A stretch of DNA of 64,000 nucleotides from Phocaeicola faecium. Its GTDB lineage: Bacteria > Bacteroidota > Bacteroidia > Bacteroidales > Bacteroidaceae. A model generated the notes under the pieces. That model had not been told where the DNA came from. It was given only the letters and a program-made list of their open reading frames with translations, and made no database searches. Below, one piece after another: positions 44,643 to 54,506 of this stretch; within the stretch, counting starts at the first letter, position 1; every line of letters begins with the position of its first letter. The position numbers and the translations under genes were made by a program. The stretch covers positions 41,021-105,020 of the forward strand of contig NZ_JACSPQ010000011.1 in assembly GCF_014837055.1 (NCBI RefSeq). Reading direction: 5' to 3'.

Positions 44643-44650
44643 AAAACATT

Positions 44651-45565
44651 ATGGTGATGAAGAAAATATTTATAGGAGCTATCGCGGCAGTAGTCGTGGC
44701 AATGATCTTTTCGGGATGCGAACCGAACAGAGTGAATTATAGCGGACCCAATTATCTTATGTTTTCCGACACGCTGTATCATTACGGCGTAAAAGAGTCG
44801 GGCGAGGTGTTTAATATTCCTGTCTCGGCTACACGGGCTGCCGATTATGACCGTACGCTTGCTGTGGAAATTATCGACCAAGAAAGCAATGCGGTGGAAG
44901 GCAAACATTATAATCTGCTGTCGAATACCGTAACGATAAAAGCGGGCGAACTGGCTACGGATGTAAAAGTTCAGGGTATCTATGAAAATATCGCGAATAC
45001 AGACTCGCTGGGTTTTGCCTTGAGACTGGTTATTCCCGATGAAGATAAGTGGGACTTGTATGGTACGGAAGCGAAAGTGGTGCTTCAGAAAGTCTGTCCG
45101 TTTGACATCAATAACTTTGCGGGAAACTGCGTGGTTACTTCGACTTTCTTTACGAGCGACAACTGGACCGGGACTACTACCATGCGTTTGATTACTACCG
45201 ATGTTGCGGAGGATGAAGAAAACACGATTGTACTTCATGACCTGTATTACGACGGTTACGATATCAAACTGAAATTTAATACAGACGACGCTTTGGAACC
45301 GCTGGTTGAGATGGACGAACAGTTGCTGGCTACCACAGCCGATGCCTTTTTGGGTAACATACATGGCAATGGAGATTTGATGATAAGCCAGCCTACGGCT
45401 TACGTATCTTATTACAGTACCTGCGAAGATTTTGTTCTTCAGTATGTTACGCTTAATGTGTATAATGATGACGGTTCGATCTATGGTACAGTGGGTACGT
45501 ATGTGAACATTTTGGAATGGATTAGCGAAGGCGAAGCCGAAGATTTAAGAGAACAAGGATATTAA
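44651..45565 (+). CDS. DUF4984-like surface lipoprotein
   Basis: The 304-residue lipoprotein (lipobox FSGC, then EPNRVNYSG) occupies the place of SusE/SusF. A first beta-sandwich (about residues 30-150, with YHYGVKESGEVFNIPVSATR and NTVTIKAGELATDVKVQGIY) resembles DUF4843/DUF4984 domains; a second beta domain follows (NNFAGNCVVTSTFF and on). Two ATGs (44651, 44657) are both plausible; the later gives MKKIFIG. These proteins are accessory subunits of SusCD systems. Similar lipoproteins accompany the peptide-importing SusCD of B. thetaiotaomicron; orthology here is inferred from context, not proven. Confidence 0.7.
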   Translation: MVMKKIFIGAIAAVVVAMIFSGCEPNRVNYSGPNYLMFSDTLYHYGVKESGEVFNIPVSATRAADYDRTLAVEIIDQESNAVEGKHYNLLSNTVTIKAGELATDVKVQGIYENIANTDSLGFALRLVIPDEDKWDLYGTEAKVVLQKVCPFDINNFAGNCVVTSTFFTSDNWTGTTTMRLITTDVAEDEENTIVLHDLYYDGYDIKLKFNTDDALEPLVEMDEQLLATTADAFLGNIHGNGDLMISQPTAYVSYYSTCEDFVLQYVTLNVYNDDGSIYGTVGTYVNILEWISEGEAEDLREQGY

Positions 45566-45594
45566 AACACACAAATAAAAATAGAATAAAAAGT

Positions 45595-47568
45595 ATGAAA
45601 CATCTCGATTTGATACCAGTTGCAAATACTTGCAAGAAGATGTTGTATAAGGGATGTCTGTTGGTTGGTTTGGTTGCAGCATGTAGCCTTACAGCATGTT
45701 CAGACGATGACGAGAACTCGGTAGCTCCGGTTTTTCCGGAATTGCAAACCATAAGCTGTAACGCCGGAGAAACAAAGGAGTTTACTTTTGAGGCGAATAC
45801 TAATTGGAGCTTGGCTTCAACCGAACTGTGGTGTAAGTTCGTGAAAGACGATGTTGAATCGTTCGTATTGTCAGGAAAGGCAGGTACACAGAACATCACT
45901 ATCCGTGTAACAGACGAAGCTGCTACCGTGGATGAGGCAAGCGTAGCGAAATTAGAGTTGACTATGGGTTCGCAAACCATTGTTATCGGTGAGGTGACCC
46001 GTTCGGCTAAAGGCAGCGAGCTGAAAATCTATGATATGGAAGGTAACGAACTGGAAGCTCTTACCGTAGGATACGATGATTTTGAACCCTTTAAAGTGAA
46101 GGCAAACTTCCATTTTGCCGTAACCGGAACTCCCAATTGGGTGGAAGTAGAAGGTGGTTCGCTGGTTGGGGTTTCTAATCAGGAAGTAGCAGGCGGATTG
46201 AGAGTGATTCAAGACGGAACGGTTGAAAAATATCCGGTAGCCGCAACAGATAACAAGATGATTGTGTTCAGTGCAGAAGACGGAAAGGCTTCTTTCTCAT
46301 TCCCGCTGATTTATGCGGGTATGGACCCGATGGATATTGATGTAACAGCTCCTTCTGCCAACAGATACGGTTGGACGGTTTCGATGGACGGAAAGAGCTT
46401 TGCTCAAGAAGGCGGACAAGGAACTTCCGGAGGCGGCAGTACTTATACTAACAGAATTCCCTTTACGGTTAAGGTGCTGAACGATGATTATGAGTTTGTT
46501 TATTTGGAAGAATGGGAAGATGTTTCCGGCACGAAAAATATTTCTCTGATTGATCCGTCTATGTTGTGGTTGCATTGTGAAGGAGAAAAAGGTGATATCT
46601 CTTTGCGTGTTGATGAAAACGAGCCTCAGTATGCAGGAGTTCCGGCAGAAGAAAGAACGGGTTATGTCTTGGCTTTCTCGCGTGCGGAATATGAAAGCAT
46701 AAAAGAAAATCTGGAAGCAAATATTGTAGAAAACGGAGATATTAAATATGCTTACCAGCAGAGCAATCTGTTGATTCAGATTACCCAGAAAGAACAGGAA
46801 ACAACTACCGGCGAACAGTTGGTTAATAGTGTGACGAGCGGCGACGGTTCTACTGTTATCGATTTCGTAGCATATACCGGAGAAAATCTTAGTCATTATC
46901 AGTCAACTTACGGCGTACAGTCTGTTACTGAAATCAACAAGCCTGCAATGAATACATTGATTACGTTTGCTTTTGAAGGAGTAAACATTGAGGCGTATGA
47001 TTTATCAACGGAAGAGCCTGTTGAAGTAGGAGGTTTTGAACTGTCGGGAAATTATGTGGGAGTTGATGCTTCTATTGTTGGTAAAAAAGATATCTTCTTT
47101 GTTGTAACAGAATGGGTGGAAGCCGGAACTCCGAGAAAAGCAATGGTTATTATACATTTGTCGAATGTAGAAGAAGGCGGTAGCGAAGAACCTTCTGAAG
47201 GCGTATTCTCTATAACAAATGCTTCTACGGCTTCTTCTGTGGCATGTACGGAATATGCAGGTCCAAGTCTTGACTGGTTTAAGCAGAATTATGGTGTTGA
47301 AAGCATCTGGCAGGTAGAAAAACCAACTGGCAGTTTGGATGTTGCGTTGAGTACCTTAGGTAAAACGATTGCTTCATGGGATTGCTATGATTTTGCAACT
47401 GAAAGTCCGATATCACTCACAGATGAGATAACGGATGTAAATGGCGATGGTTCTGTCATCAATATATGGATTGGTGGCGCTTTCGTTGAACACGATGTTG
47501 TATTCATGGTAATAACGGACAATTCGGGGGTTAAATACGGTTTAATCGTAGGTACTCCGGCTGAGTAA
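45595..47568 (+). CDS. Surface lipoprotein with BACON-like and DUF5003-like domains
   Basis: The 657-residue protein has a lipobox LTAC followed by SDDDE, a strong surface-export signal. An in-frame ATG at 45643 (MLYKGC) gives a more typical signal peptide than 45595. A BACON-like segment (about residues 50-130, SCNAGETKEFTFEANTNWSL) precedes a large beta-rich part resembling DUF5003. Two related C-terminal units recur: HYQSTYGVQSVTEINKPAMN and WFKQNYGVESIWQVEKPTGS, an internal duplication. No enzyme motif is seen. It is probably an accessory binding subunit of the SusCD complex, 29 bases after the DUF4984-like gene. Confidence 0.65.
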   Translation: MKHLDLIPVANTCKKMLYKGCLLVGLVAACSLTACSDDDENSVAPVFPELQTISCNAGETKEFTFEANTNWSLASTELWCKFVKDDVESFVLSGKAGTQNITIRVTDEAATVDEASVAKLELTMGSQTIVIGEVTRSAKGSELKIYDMEGNELEALTVGYDDFEPFKVKANFHFAVTGTPNWVEVEGGSLVGVSNQEVAGGLRVIQDGTVEKYPVAATDNKMIVFSAEDGKASFSFPLIYAGMDPMDIDVTAPSANRYGWTVSMDGKSFAQEGGQGTSGGGSTYTNRIPFTVKVLNDDYEFVYLEEWEDVSGTKNISLIDPSMLWLHCEGEKGDISLRVDENEPQYAGVPAEERTGYVLAFSRAEYESIKENLEANIVENGDIKYAYQQSNLLIQITQKEQETTTGEQLVNSVTSGDGSTVIDFVAYTGENLSHYQSTYGVQSVTEINKPAMNTLITFAFEGVNIEAYDLSTEEPVEVGGFELSGNYVGVDASIVGKKDIFFVVTEWVEAGTPRKAMVIIHLSNVEEGGSEEPSEGVFSITNASTASSVACTEYAGPSLDWFKQNYGVESIWQVEKPTGSLDVALSTLGKTIASWDCYDFATESPISLTDEITDVNGDGSVINIWIGGAFVEHDVVFMVITDNSGVKYGLIVGTPAE

Positions 47569-47598
47569 TAATATTGTTTCTTAAAACACAAAATTGAG

Positions 47599-50337
47599 AT
47601 GAACATATATAAATTATATTCCAAATACTTTTTATCGCTCCTCGTCAGTATGCTGGCGATGGTAGCGGTGACAAGTTGTTCGGACGATGACGAAGATTTG
47701 GCACAGAGCGGTTACGGTTACGTACAGTTCAAGCTGACCAAAAGCTCTTTTGAGTCTGCGCCCGAAACAGAAGAACCCGCTTCGCGTGCGATGACGGACA
47801 AACTGGACAAGCTGGCGGATGCGAAAAAAATACAGGTGGTGTTGCTTCACGATGGCACTACCGTATCGCAGACCTTGCTTCTGAATAGCTACAATGATGA
47901 AAATGCGGAATTTGGTCTCCGCAGTGATAAACTTCAATTGGTGGCAGGAGCTTATAAGGTAGTGGGCTATTATCTGTATGATGCAGTAGACGAGCAACTT
48001 TATGCGGGGGGCTCCGGAGATAATAGCGATTTCACTGTGGTAAGCGGCGGATTATATGTACAAGAGCTTTCTGTAGATGCCGTATCTCGCGGTATGGTGA
48101 AGTTTCAATTAGAGAAGCAAGTGCTTTCACGTGCAACGGAAGAAGGTTATCTGTTCAATGCCATCGCAGAGATAGATGTAACGGTAAAAAACATGTTTAC
48201 ACGTGAGGTAACTACTTTCGAGAAAATGAAAGTAACGTATGAAACCGATTACGAAGAGTCTGTAGGAACTGATAATCCTGACGACCATTATAAAGAAGTA
48301 GGTAAGGCTTCCTGCGATTCGCTGGTATGGCTTCCTGCCGGAACTTATCAGGTAACTTCTTATACTACTTACTCAAGAAGTGGTGTGAGCCGTACGGAAT
48401 TGGAAACTCAGGTTGTAAAAGGAGAAAGTTTTGTTGTGTCAAACAATGAAGTGACAGAAAATGCTTTTGTTCCCATACTGCTTTCTGAAACCTCGGAAAA
48501 CATTAAAGACTACAAGGCTTTGAAAGAAATCTGGGATAAGATGGGCGGTAAAAACTGGAGTTATTACGGTGCTGAATATCCTGAAGGTACAAATTGGAAC
48601 TTTAATAAAGATATAGATTTGTGGGGAGAACAGCCGGGAGTGACGCTGGGTAATAACGGGCGTGTAACAGGTTTGGTTTTGTCCGGTTTCGGTATAAGCG
48701 GATTTGTTCCCGATGCCATCGGTCAGCTTACGGAAGTTCAGATTTTGGCACTTGGTTCGCACGATGAAAAAGTAGGAGGCAAGTTGTTTAGCTCTGAAGG
48801 CATTACGGTGGGTATGAGCGAAGAACATAAGCAGAAAATGCGTCATCATTATGAAGAAATGTTCTTGAAATATGATGTGCGCGAAAATCTTTCCGAGATG
48901 CTGCAAGATGTTATCAACAATGATCCGAAGCAATCAAAAATAGTAAAGAGCAGCCGTATATCATTGAAAGATACTCAAATAGGTGGAACGACCAGCCGTT
49001 TGGACGGTATATCAAAAGCGGTGATGCGCTTAACCAAACTTCAGCAGCTTTATATAGCAAATGCTCCGATAGCTTGTGTGCCGGGAGGTGTTGATAACTT
49101 CTGTACCGAATGGGAAGATTCGAACTCGGAATATGCGAAGCAATACCAGCAAGAGGAAGACGAAGGCAAGCTGAGCTGGAGCAACATGAAAGAACTGACC
49201 GATGTTGAGGTATACAACTGTCAGAATGTAAAAACACTTCCTGCATTCTTGTATCAGTTGCCTGAAATCCAGTTGCTGAACATTGCATGTAATCGGGGTA
49301 TTGAGGCAGAACAGTTGAAAGCCGACTGGACAGCTTTGGCTAAATCGGATATAACCGGTCCGAAGATTCAGATTCTTTACATGGGATATAACAACCTGAA
49401 AGAATTCCCCGATGAAGGTGCCGATGCCAACGGACAAGGTGGCGTGCTGACCAATATGAAGAAACTTGGACTGCTCGACTTGACCGATAATCAGGTGGAG
49501 AAAGTAACAGCCTTTGGTACAGATATTAAGTTTGCAACTGTATACCTTCAGAATAATCGGATAACCGAGATTCCTGCGAACTTTTGTGGATTCACCAACG
49601 AAATGGAAACGTTCAATTTCTCGAATAATCTGTTGACAGAAGTTCCCGATATTTTCGATGCGAAGTCGGTATATGTGATGGGGTCGGTTGATTTCTCACA
49701 CAATAAGATAACGAAAGTGCAAAATGGTTCTGCTTTTAAAGGTATCAATGCGAGTACGGTTTCGCTGGCAAACAATTTGATTGAAGAGTTTCCCAAAGAA
49801 TTGTTTGCTGCCGGTTCACCTATCCAGACATTAGACATAAGCGGAAATAAGTTGACAAAAGTTCCAAAGGGTTCGCTTACCGGAGAAAAAGCTCATCTGT
49901 TAGAGAACATTGATTTGCGTTTCAACAGACTGACTGAATTGTCTGACGATTTCCGTGCTACAACGATTCCTTATTTGCAGGGCATTGATTTGAGTTATAA
50001 TAGTTTCTCTAAATTCCCGACCGAACCGTTGAACGTTTCTCAGCTGAGAGCGATTGCAATTCGCCATCAGCGTGATGACAAAGGCGAACGCTGCTTGCGC
50101 GAATGGCCGGAAGGAATCACCACTTGCCCCAGTCTGTATCAGTTCCAGATTGGTTCGAACGATATCCGCAAGGTGGAAGAAGTCATGACTCCTTATATCT
50201 ATGTTTTGGATATCGCAGATAATCCGAATATTACAATAGATTTGTCTGGCGTATGTTCGGCTATCTCTCAGGGACTTTATTACTTGTTCTACGACAAGAC
50301 ACAGGATATACGTGGTTGTGATATATTATTCGAATAA
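47599..50337 (+). CDS. Surface leucine-rich repeat lipoprotein with DUF4458-like domain
   Basis: The 912-residue lipoprotein (lipobox VTSC, then SDDDED) has two N-terminal beta domains of the DUF4458 type (about residues 38-290, with KKIQVVLLHDGTTVSQTLLL and YQVTSYTTYSRSGVSR). From about residue 310 on it is a leucine-rich repeat protein: LGLLDLTDNQVEKV, TVYLQNNRITEIP, VDFSHNKITKV, TVSLANNLIEEFP, TLDISGNKLTKVP and IDLSYNSFSKFP. Such surface LRR proteins bind proteins or peptides. It follows the DUF5003-like gene by 30 bases and precedes another LRR protein by 14. Part of the protein-targeting operon by inference. Confidence 0.8.
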   Translation: MNIYKLYSKYFLSLLVSMLAMVAVTSCSDDDEDLAQSGYGYVQFKLTKSSFESAPETEEPASRAMTDKLDKLADAKKIQVVLLHDGTTVSQTLLLNSYNDENAEFGLRSDKLQLVAGAYKVVGYYLYDAVDEQLYAGGSGDNSDFTVVSGGLYVQELSVDAVSRGMVKFQLEKQVLSRATEEGYLFNAIAEIDVTVKNMFTREVTTFEKMKVTYETDYEESVGTDNPDDHYKEVGKASCDSLVWLPAGTYQVTSYTTYSRSGVSRTELETQVVKGESFVVSNNEVTENAFVPILLSETSENIKDYKALKEIWDKMGGKNWSYYGAEYPEGTNWNFNKDIDLWGEQPGVTLGNNGRVTGLVLSGFGISGFVPDAIGQLTEVQILALGSHDEKVGGKLFSSEGITVGMSEEHKQKMRHHYEEMFLKYDVRENLSEMLQDVINNDPKQSKIVKSSRISLKDTQIGGTTSRLDGISKAVMRLTKLQQLYIANAPIACVPGGVDNFCTEWEDSNSEYAKQYQQEEDEGKLSWSNMKELTDVEVYNCQNVKTLPAFLYQLPEIQLLNIACNRGIEAEQLKADWTALAKSDITGPKIQILYMGYNNLKEFPDEGADANGQGGVLTNMKKLGLLDLTDNQVEKVTAFGTDIKFATVYLQNNRITEIPANFCGFTNEMETFNFSNNLLTEVPDIFDAKSVYVMGSVDFSHNKITKVQNGSAFKGINASTVSLANNLIEEFPKELFAAGSPIQTLDISGNKLTKVPKGSLTGEKAHLLENIDLRFNRLTELSDDFRATTIPYLQGIDLSYNSFSKFPTEPLNVSQLRAIAIRHQRDDKGERCLREWPEGITTCPSLYQFQIGSNDIRKVEEVMTPYIYVLDIADNPNITIDLSGVCSAISQGLYYLFYDKTQDIRGCDILFE

Positions 50338-50351
50338 AAACAGATACTTTT

Positions 50352-52337
50352 ATGAAATATATAAATAACATAACATGGGCACTGATACTTTGCATGGGAC
50401 TGGTGGTTTCATGTAAAGACGATGACGAACCCGGCACGTCGGAAGCGCTTACGCTTGATAAGACAGAAATTACGATGGGACCTGAAGGAGGAACGGAACG
50501 AGTACAGGTTACCTCTAACCTCAGCTGGGTGTCCAGTGTTTCCGGACCGTGGGTCAGTGTTTCCCCTGCCAACGGAATCGGGTCGGCTGAATGTATATTG
50601 TCGGTCGATTCAACTTTGGAGAATACTTCGCGTACGCTCGAAATAAAGTATGCTCCTCAGGGACAGCAACCTCAGACATTGACGGTGACTCAGTTTGGTT
50701 TCGGCAAACAGATTTTGATTAAAGACCCTGAAGTGGAGCTTGAAAGTTCGGCAAACTATGATGACCGCTATTTCGATGTAACCATCTCGACGAATGTGGA
50801 GCTTAAGATAGACATGGATAATATTGATTATTCATTTGCCGAAGGAGAACCTTCTGCCGAAGATGAAGAAGAAGCCAATTCGCAAAAGACCGGTTGGATA
50901 GAATTGGAAGGAAGCAATACGCCTGTGGTTGATTTAGACCGAAAGGCTCGTCCGCGTACGGTAAAAGTGCGTTTCCGTTGGGATATGAATACGATTGCGT
51001 ATACGCGCGTGGCGAAAGTGAGCTTGGTTCCGCTTCATCCGGAAGAAGACCAGTTGGTGGATAACGACGGAAACCCGATAGAAAAAGTAACGTTGACCGT
51101 AACTCAAGAAGCTGCACCGAAGATTACAGACGACCGTGCCGGCGATTCATTGGCTATCATAATGATTTGTGAAAAGATACAGTCGATGGTATCTTATGAC
51201 CCGAGTGAAAACATGCGTAACTGGGATGGTGTAACGTTATGGGAGCGTACTGACGATTTCCCCGAAGGAATGGATAAAGAAGCGGCGATAGGCCGTGTAC
51301 GTTCGGTTAATTTCATGGGATTCGATATCAAAGAAGGCGAAGATTTCCCGCGTGAAATCCGTTATCTGAAATATCTTGAAGGTTTGTATATACAGAGTAA
51401 TACGAACCGTCAGAGCCGTGAAATGCACTTTGGTGAGGATATCTGCGATTTGATATATTTGAAAAACCTGAATATCACTTCTTATGGATTGGTGGATTTG
51501 CCGGAAAATATTCAGAATCTGAAGAGTCTGGAGTCGTTGGTGCTGAGCAGTAATAACTTCGCTTCATTGGCTGATTTGACGGCTGTTATCAACAAAGATA
51601 ATTTCCCCAATTTGAAAATGCTTGATTTGTCGGGCTGCCGTCGTTCGGATGCTTTTATTGATTTAAGTGCAACTTCCGACAATACTTATAATGGAGTTCC
51701 GCTTGGGTTGTGTATCAATATCGGTAAGGTAGGAACGGTTAACCCCGAACGGCAGGCACTTATTGACTTGCTGTCGTGGGATAACTTGACTTCTTTCGGT
51801 TTGTCGTACGGATACATTGAAGGCGAACTTCCTTCGGATGAAGAAATGGTTGCGGCTCTCGGCGCGAAGGCTCATTATTCTGAAAGCGATTTCTTTGAAG
51901 GAGGAGCAGCGGCTACAGACTGGGAGTATAAGATTTCGAAAGATACCTGCCAGTGGTTATTGTCTGATGACCGGCCGATAACGAATGCCCTGTCAAGCAA
52001 TGTACGCGGAACAGATGTACCTCGTGTACTTCCGTTCGCACGTGTGTTCTCTATTAACTTGAATTTCCTGACCGGTCCGATGCCTAATTGGATTATGTTC
52101 CATCCGTATTTCGTAGAATGGAATCCGGGCAGCATGGTGTTAAACCAGCAAGAAAAAGGAAAGAATAGCGACGGGGTTATCGTAGGGTTCGATAATATAT
52201 CACCATACGACTTTAATTATTCTTATTATTATGGTAAAGACCGTCCGGACATGAGCGACCCGAGTACGTATGAAAATGTAGCTTATCCGCTTTACTATTT
52301 CAGGTATGTAGCCTTAGATGAGGATGCCAGTGAATAA
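50352..52337 (+). CDS. BACON-domain leucine-rich repeat lipoprotein
   Basis: The 661-residue lipoprotein (lipobox VVSC, then KDDDEP) carries a clear BACON domain at about residues 33-115 (LDKTEITMGPEGGTERVQV, SNLSWVSSVSGPWVSVSPAN), a second beta domain, and LRR-like text from about residue 330: YLKYLEGLYIQSNTN, LKNLNITSYGLVDLPENI and LKSLESLVLSSNNF. BACON domains are Bacteroidetes carbohydrate- or mucin-associated binding modules. No catalytic motif is seen. Together with the preceding gene it suggests two LRR receptors of different architecture displayed on the same surface complex. Confidence 0.78.
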   Translation: MKYINNITWALILCMGLVVSCKDDDEPGTSEALTLDKTEITMGPEGGTERVQVTSNLSWVSSVSGPWVSVSPANGIGSAECILSVDSTLENTSRTLEIKYAPQGQQPQTLTVTQFGFGKQILIKDPEVELESSANYDDRYFDVTISTNVELKIDMDNIDYSFAEGEPSAEDEEEANSQKTGWIELEGSNTPVVDLDRKARPRTVKVRFRWDMNTIAYTRVAKVSLVPLHPEEDQLVDNDGNPIEKVTLTVTQEAAPKITDDRAGDSLAIIMICEKIQSMVSYDPSENMRNWDGVTLWERTDDFPEGMDKEAAIGRVRSVNFMGFDIKEGEDFPREIRYLKYLEGLYIQSNTNRQSREMHFGEDICDLIYLKNLNITSYGLVDLPENIQNLKSLESLVLSSNNFASLADLTAVINKDNFPNLKMLDLSGCRRSDAFIDLSATSDNTYNGVPLGLCINIGKVGTVNPERQALIDLLSWDNLTSFGLSYGYIEGELPSDEEMVAALGAKAHYSESDFFEGGAAATDWEYKISKDTCQWLLSDDRPITNALSSNVRGTDVPRVLPFARVFSINLNFLTGPMPNWIMFHPYFVEWNPGSMVLNQQEKGKNSDGVIVGFDNISPYDFNYSYYYGKDRPDMSDPSTYENVAYPLYYFRYVALDEDASE

Positions 52338-52369
52338 AGCAAACAACAAAAAATAAATATTAGAAATTA

Positions 52370-54490
52370 ATGATGAAGAAAAGATTTTTATATACAGCCT
52401 TGTTCGCATTGACTTTATCTGCATGTGCCGATGAAGATTGGGTAGACCAGCCTTCCGTGCCTTCAGGCAGTGAAGAGGTAACAGTGCCGGAAGATGCAGC
52501 CGATGGTGAACTGTTGATTAAGTTCGACCCGAAAATGACGGATATACTTGACCAAACGTTCACTGTTGTTTCGCGCAGCGGAGGAGTAGCAAGCCGTTCG
52601 GGTATTCCCTCTACCGATGAAGTGTTGGATATTTTGGGGGCATATTCTTTCGAACGTATTTTCCCGGTTGATAAGAAGAACGAGGAGCGTACCCGTGAAG
52701 CAGGTCTGCATTTGTGGTATCGGGTGAAATTTGATGAAAACACCGATTTGCAGGAGGCATTTAACCGCCTCCGCAAATTGGGCGAAATTTCAAAGATTCA
52801 GGCAAACAGCCGTATCAAACGTTCCTACGACATCAATCAGAAACGTATTTATATGAGTACGGCAGCCATACAGCGTACAGCGTTGACCCGTGCGGGCAGT
52901 GACGCTCCTTTCAACGATCCGGGGTTAAGCTGCCAGTGGGGATACAATAATACGGGCGATTATGATTTTGCCAATGCCAATTTAGACAGAGGGTTTGAAT
53001 CGCCGGCAATAGCCGATTGTGATGTAAACTGTTTTGATGCTTGGAAATTGTGTACCGGCGACCCGTCTATTATCGTAGCCGTGCTTGATGAAGGTGTCAT
53101 GAATACGCATCCTGACTTGCGGAACAACATCTGGATAAATGAAGGCGAAGAAGAATATGCCGGAAAAGATGCCGACGGTAACGGCTACAAAGATGATAAA
53201 TACGGTTATAATTTTGTGACCGATTCGGGTGTCATTACATGGTCGGATGCAGAAGATACCGGACACGGTACACACGTAGCCGGAACGATTGCTGCCGTAA
53301 ACGGCAACGGTGAAGGCGTTTGCGGTATCGCGGGAGGCGATGGCAGTCATCCGGGTGTGAAAATCATGTCGTGTCAGGTCTTTGCCGGAAGCGGTGGAGT
53401 AACGTTGGATAAAGAAGCACAAGCCATCAAGTATGCTGCCGATAACGGAGCTGTTATCTTGCAGTGTAGCTGGGGGTATAACTCCGGAGCTGCAAATGCG
53501 GTAGATGGTTATGTTCCCGGTCCTACGTCTGAAAAAGAATGGGCAGAACTTTATCCGCTCGAAAAAGAAGCGCTGGATTATTTCATCAACAATGCCGGTT
53601 CGCCTAACGGGGTAATCGACGGGGGTGTAGCCATTTTCGCTGCCGGAAACGAGTATGCCGCTCTTCCGGGATACCCCGGAGCCTATTCGAAGTGCGTCAG
53701 CGTTGCTGCGTTGGCTGCCGATTACACTCCGTCGAGCTTCTCTAACTACGGAGAGATTGTTGCGCTGTCTGCTCCGGGTGGGGATACGGAATATTACGGA
53801 AAAATAGGTGAGGATGAAACCGAATACTGGACTCCCGGATCGGATTTGCAGGATGGTGAAACAAATAAGGCGATGGGTTCTATACTGTCTACACTGATTC
53901 GGAACGGACAGCCCGCTTATGGGTACATGGAAGGTACTTCTATGGCATGTCCTCATGTGTCGGGGGTTGCAGCATTGGGATTGTCGTATGCGGTGAAACA
54001 GCGTCGCCATTTCAAAGCTGCCGAATTTGTAGATTTGTTGAAACAGTCTACCAGAGATGTCAACGGTTATTACGCCGGTGGTGTGATTAAAACCTACTTC
54101 CGTAACCATACGTATGCATCGCCTTCGACTACTCAGATGAACTTGGGCGATTATGTAAACAAGATGGGTAGCGGTATCATCGATGCCGGCTTGTTGCTGA
54201 ATAACATCGCCGGTGCAGGTACTGACATGAAAGTGCCCAACATGTACGTGGCAGAAGGAACTTCGTCGGCAATCGACTTGGCTGCTTATTTTGTGGATGG
54301 TGAAAACCTTACTTACACTTGTACTTCTTCTGATGAGGCGGTGGCAACTGTATCTGTCAATGGAACGATGATGTCGGTAACCGGTGTCAAGACGGGAGCG
54401 GCACAGGTAACCGTACAGGTAAGTAACGGCGCTTCACAAACCATCGTGGTTACGGTGCGCGATAAGGCAAACGACAGCGGATGGATGTAA
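52370..54490 (+). CDS. Surface subtilisin-like serine protease (S8)
   Basis: The 706-residue lipoprotein protease (lipobox LSAC, then ADEDW) has a fervidolysin-type propeptide (about residues 45-150) and an S8 domain with the full triad: Asp240 in VAVLDEGV, His299 in GHGTHVAGT and Ser524 in GTSMACPHVSG, with the oxyanion Asn in FAAGNEY. The C-terminus (about 625-700) is a BIG2/Ig-like module (YTCTSSDEAVATVSV). It would digest proteins at the outer surface, producing peptides for the SusCD importer encoded upstream. It follows the BACON-LRR gene by 32 bases. An insertion between His and Ser makes the domain longer than subtilisin. Confidence 0.94.
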   Translation: MMKKRFLYTALFALTLSACADEDWVDQPSVPSGSEEVTVPEDAADGELLIKFDPKMTDILDQTFTVVSRSGGVASRSGIPSTDEVLDILGAYSFERIFPVDKKNEERTREAGLHLWYRVKFDENTDLQEAFNRLRKLGEISKIQANSRIKRSYDINQKRIYMSTAAIQRTALTRAGSDAPFNDPGLSCQWGYNNTGDYDFANANLDRGFESPAIADCDVNCFDAWKLCTGDPSIIVAVLDEGVMNTHPDLRNNIWINEGEEEYAGKDADGNGYKDDKYGYNFVTDSGVITWSDAEDTGHGTHVAGTIAAVNGNGEGVCGIAGGDGSHPGVKIMSCQVFAGSGGVTLDKEAQAIKYAADNGAVILQCSWGYNSGAANAVDGYVPGPTSEKEWAELYPLEKEALDYFINNAGSPNGVIDGGVAIFAAGNEYAALPGYPGAYSKCVSVAALAADYTPSSFSNYGEIVALSAPGGDTEYYGKIGEDETEYWTPGSDLQDGETNKAMGSILSTLIRNGQPAYGYMEGTSMACPHVSGVAALGLSYAVKQRRHFKAAEFVDLLKQSTRDVNGYYAGGVIKTYFRNHTYASPSTTQMNLGDYVNKMGSGIIDAGLLLNNIAGAGTDMKVPNMYVAEGTSSAIDLAAYFVDGENLTYTCTSSDEAVATVSVNGTMMSVTGVKTGAAQVTVQVSNGASQTIVVTVRDKANDSGWM

Positions 54491-54506
54491 TTTTTTGAAA
54501 GTATAA

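Noticed and set aside
52982-54109. A 375-codon open frame on the minus strand
   Set aside because: Antisense to the S8 protease and rich in Arg, Ile and His without domains; not a gene.
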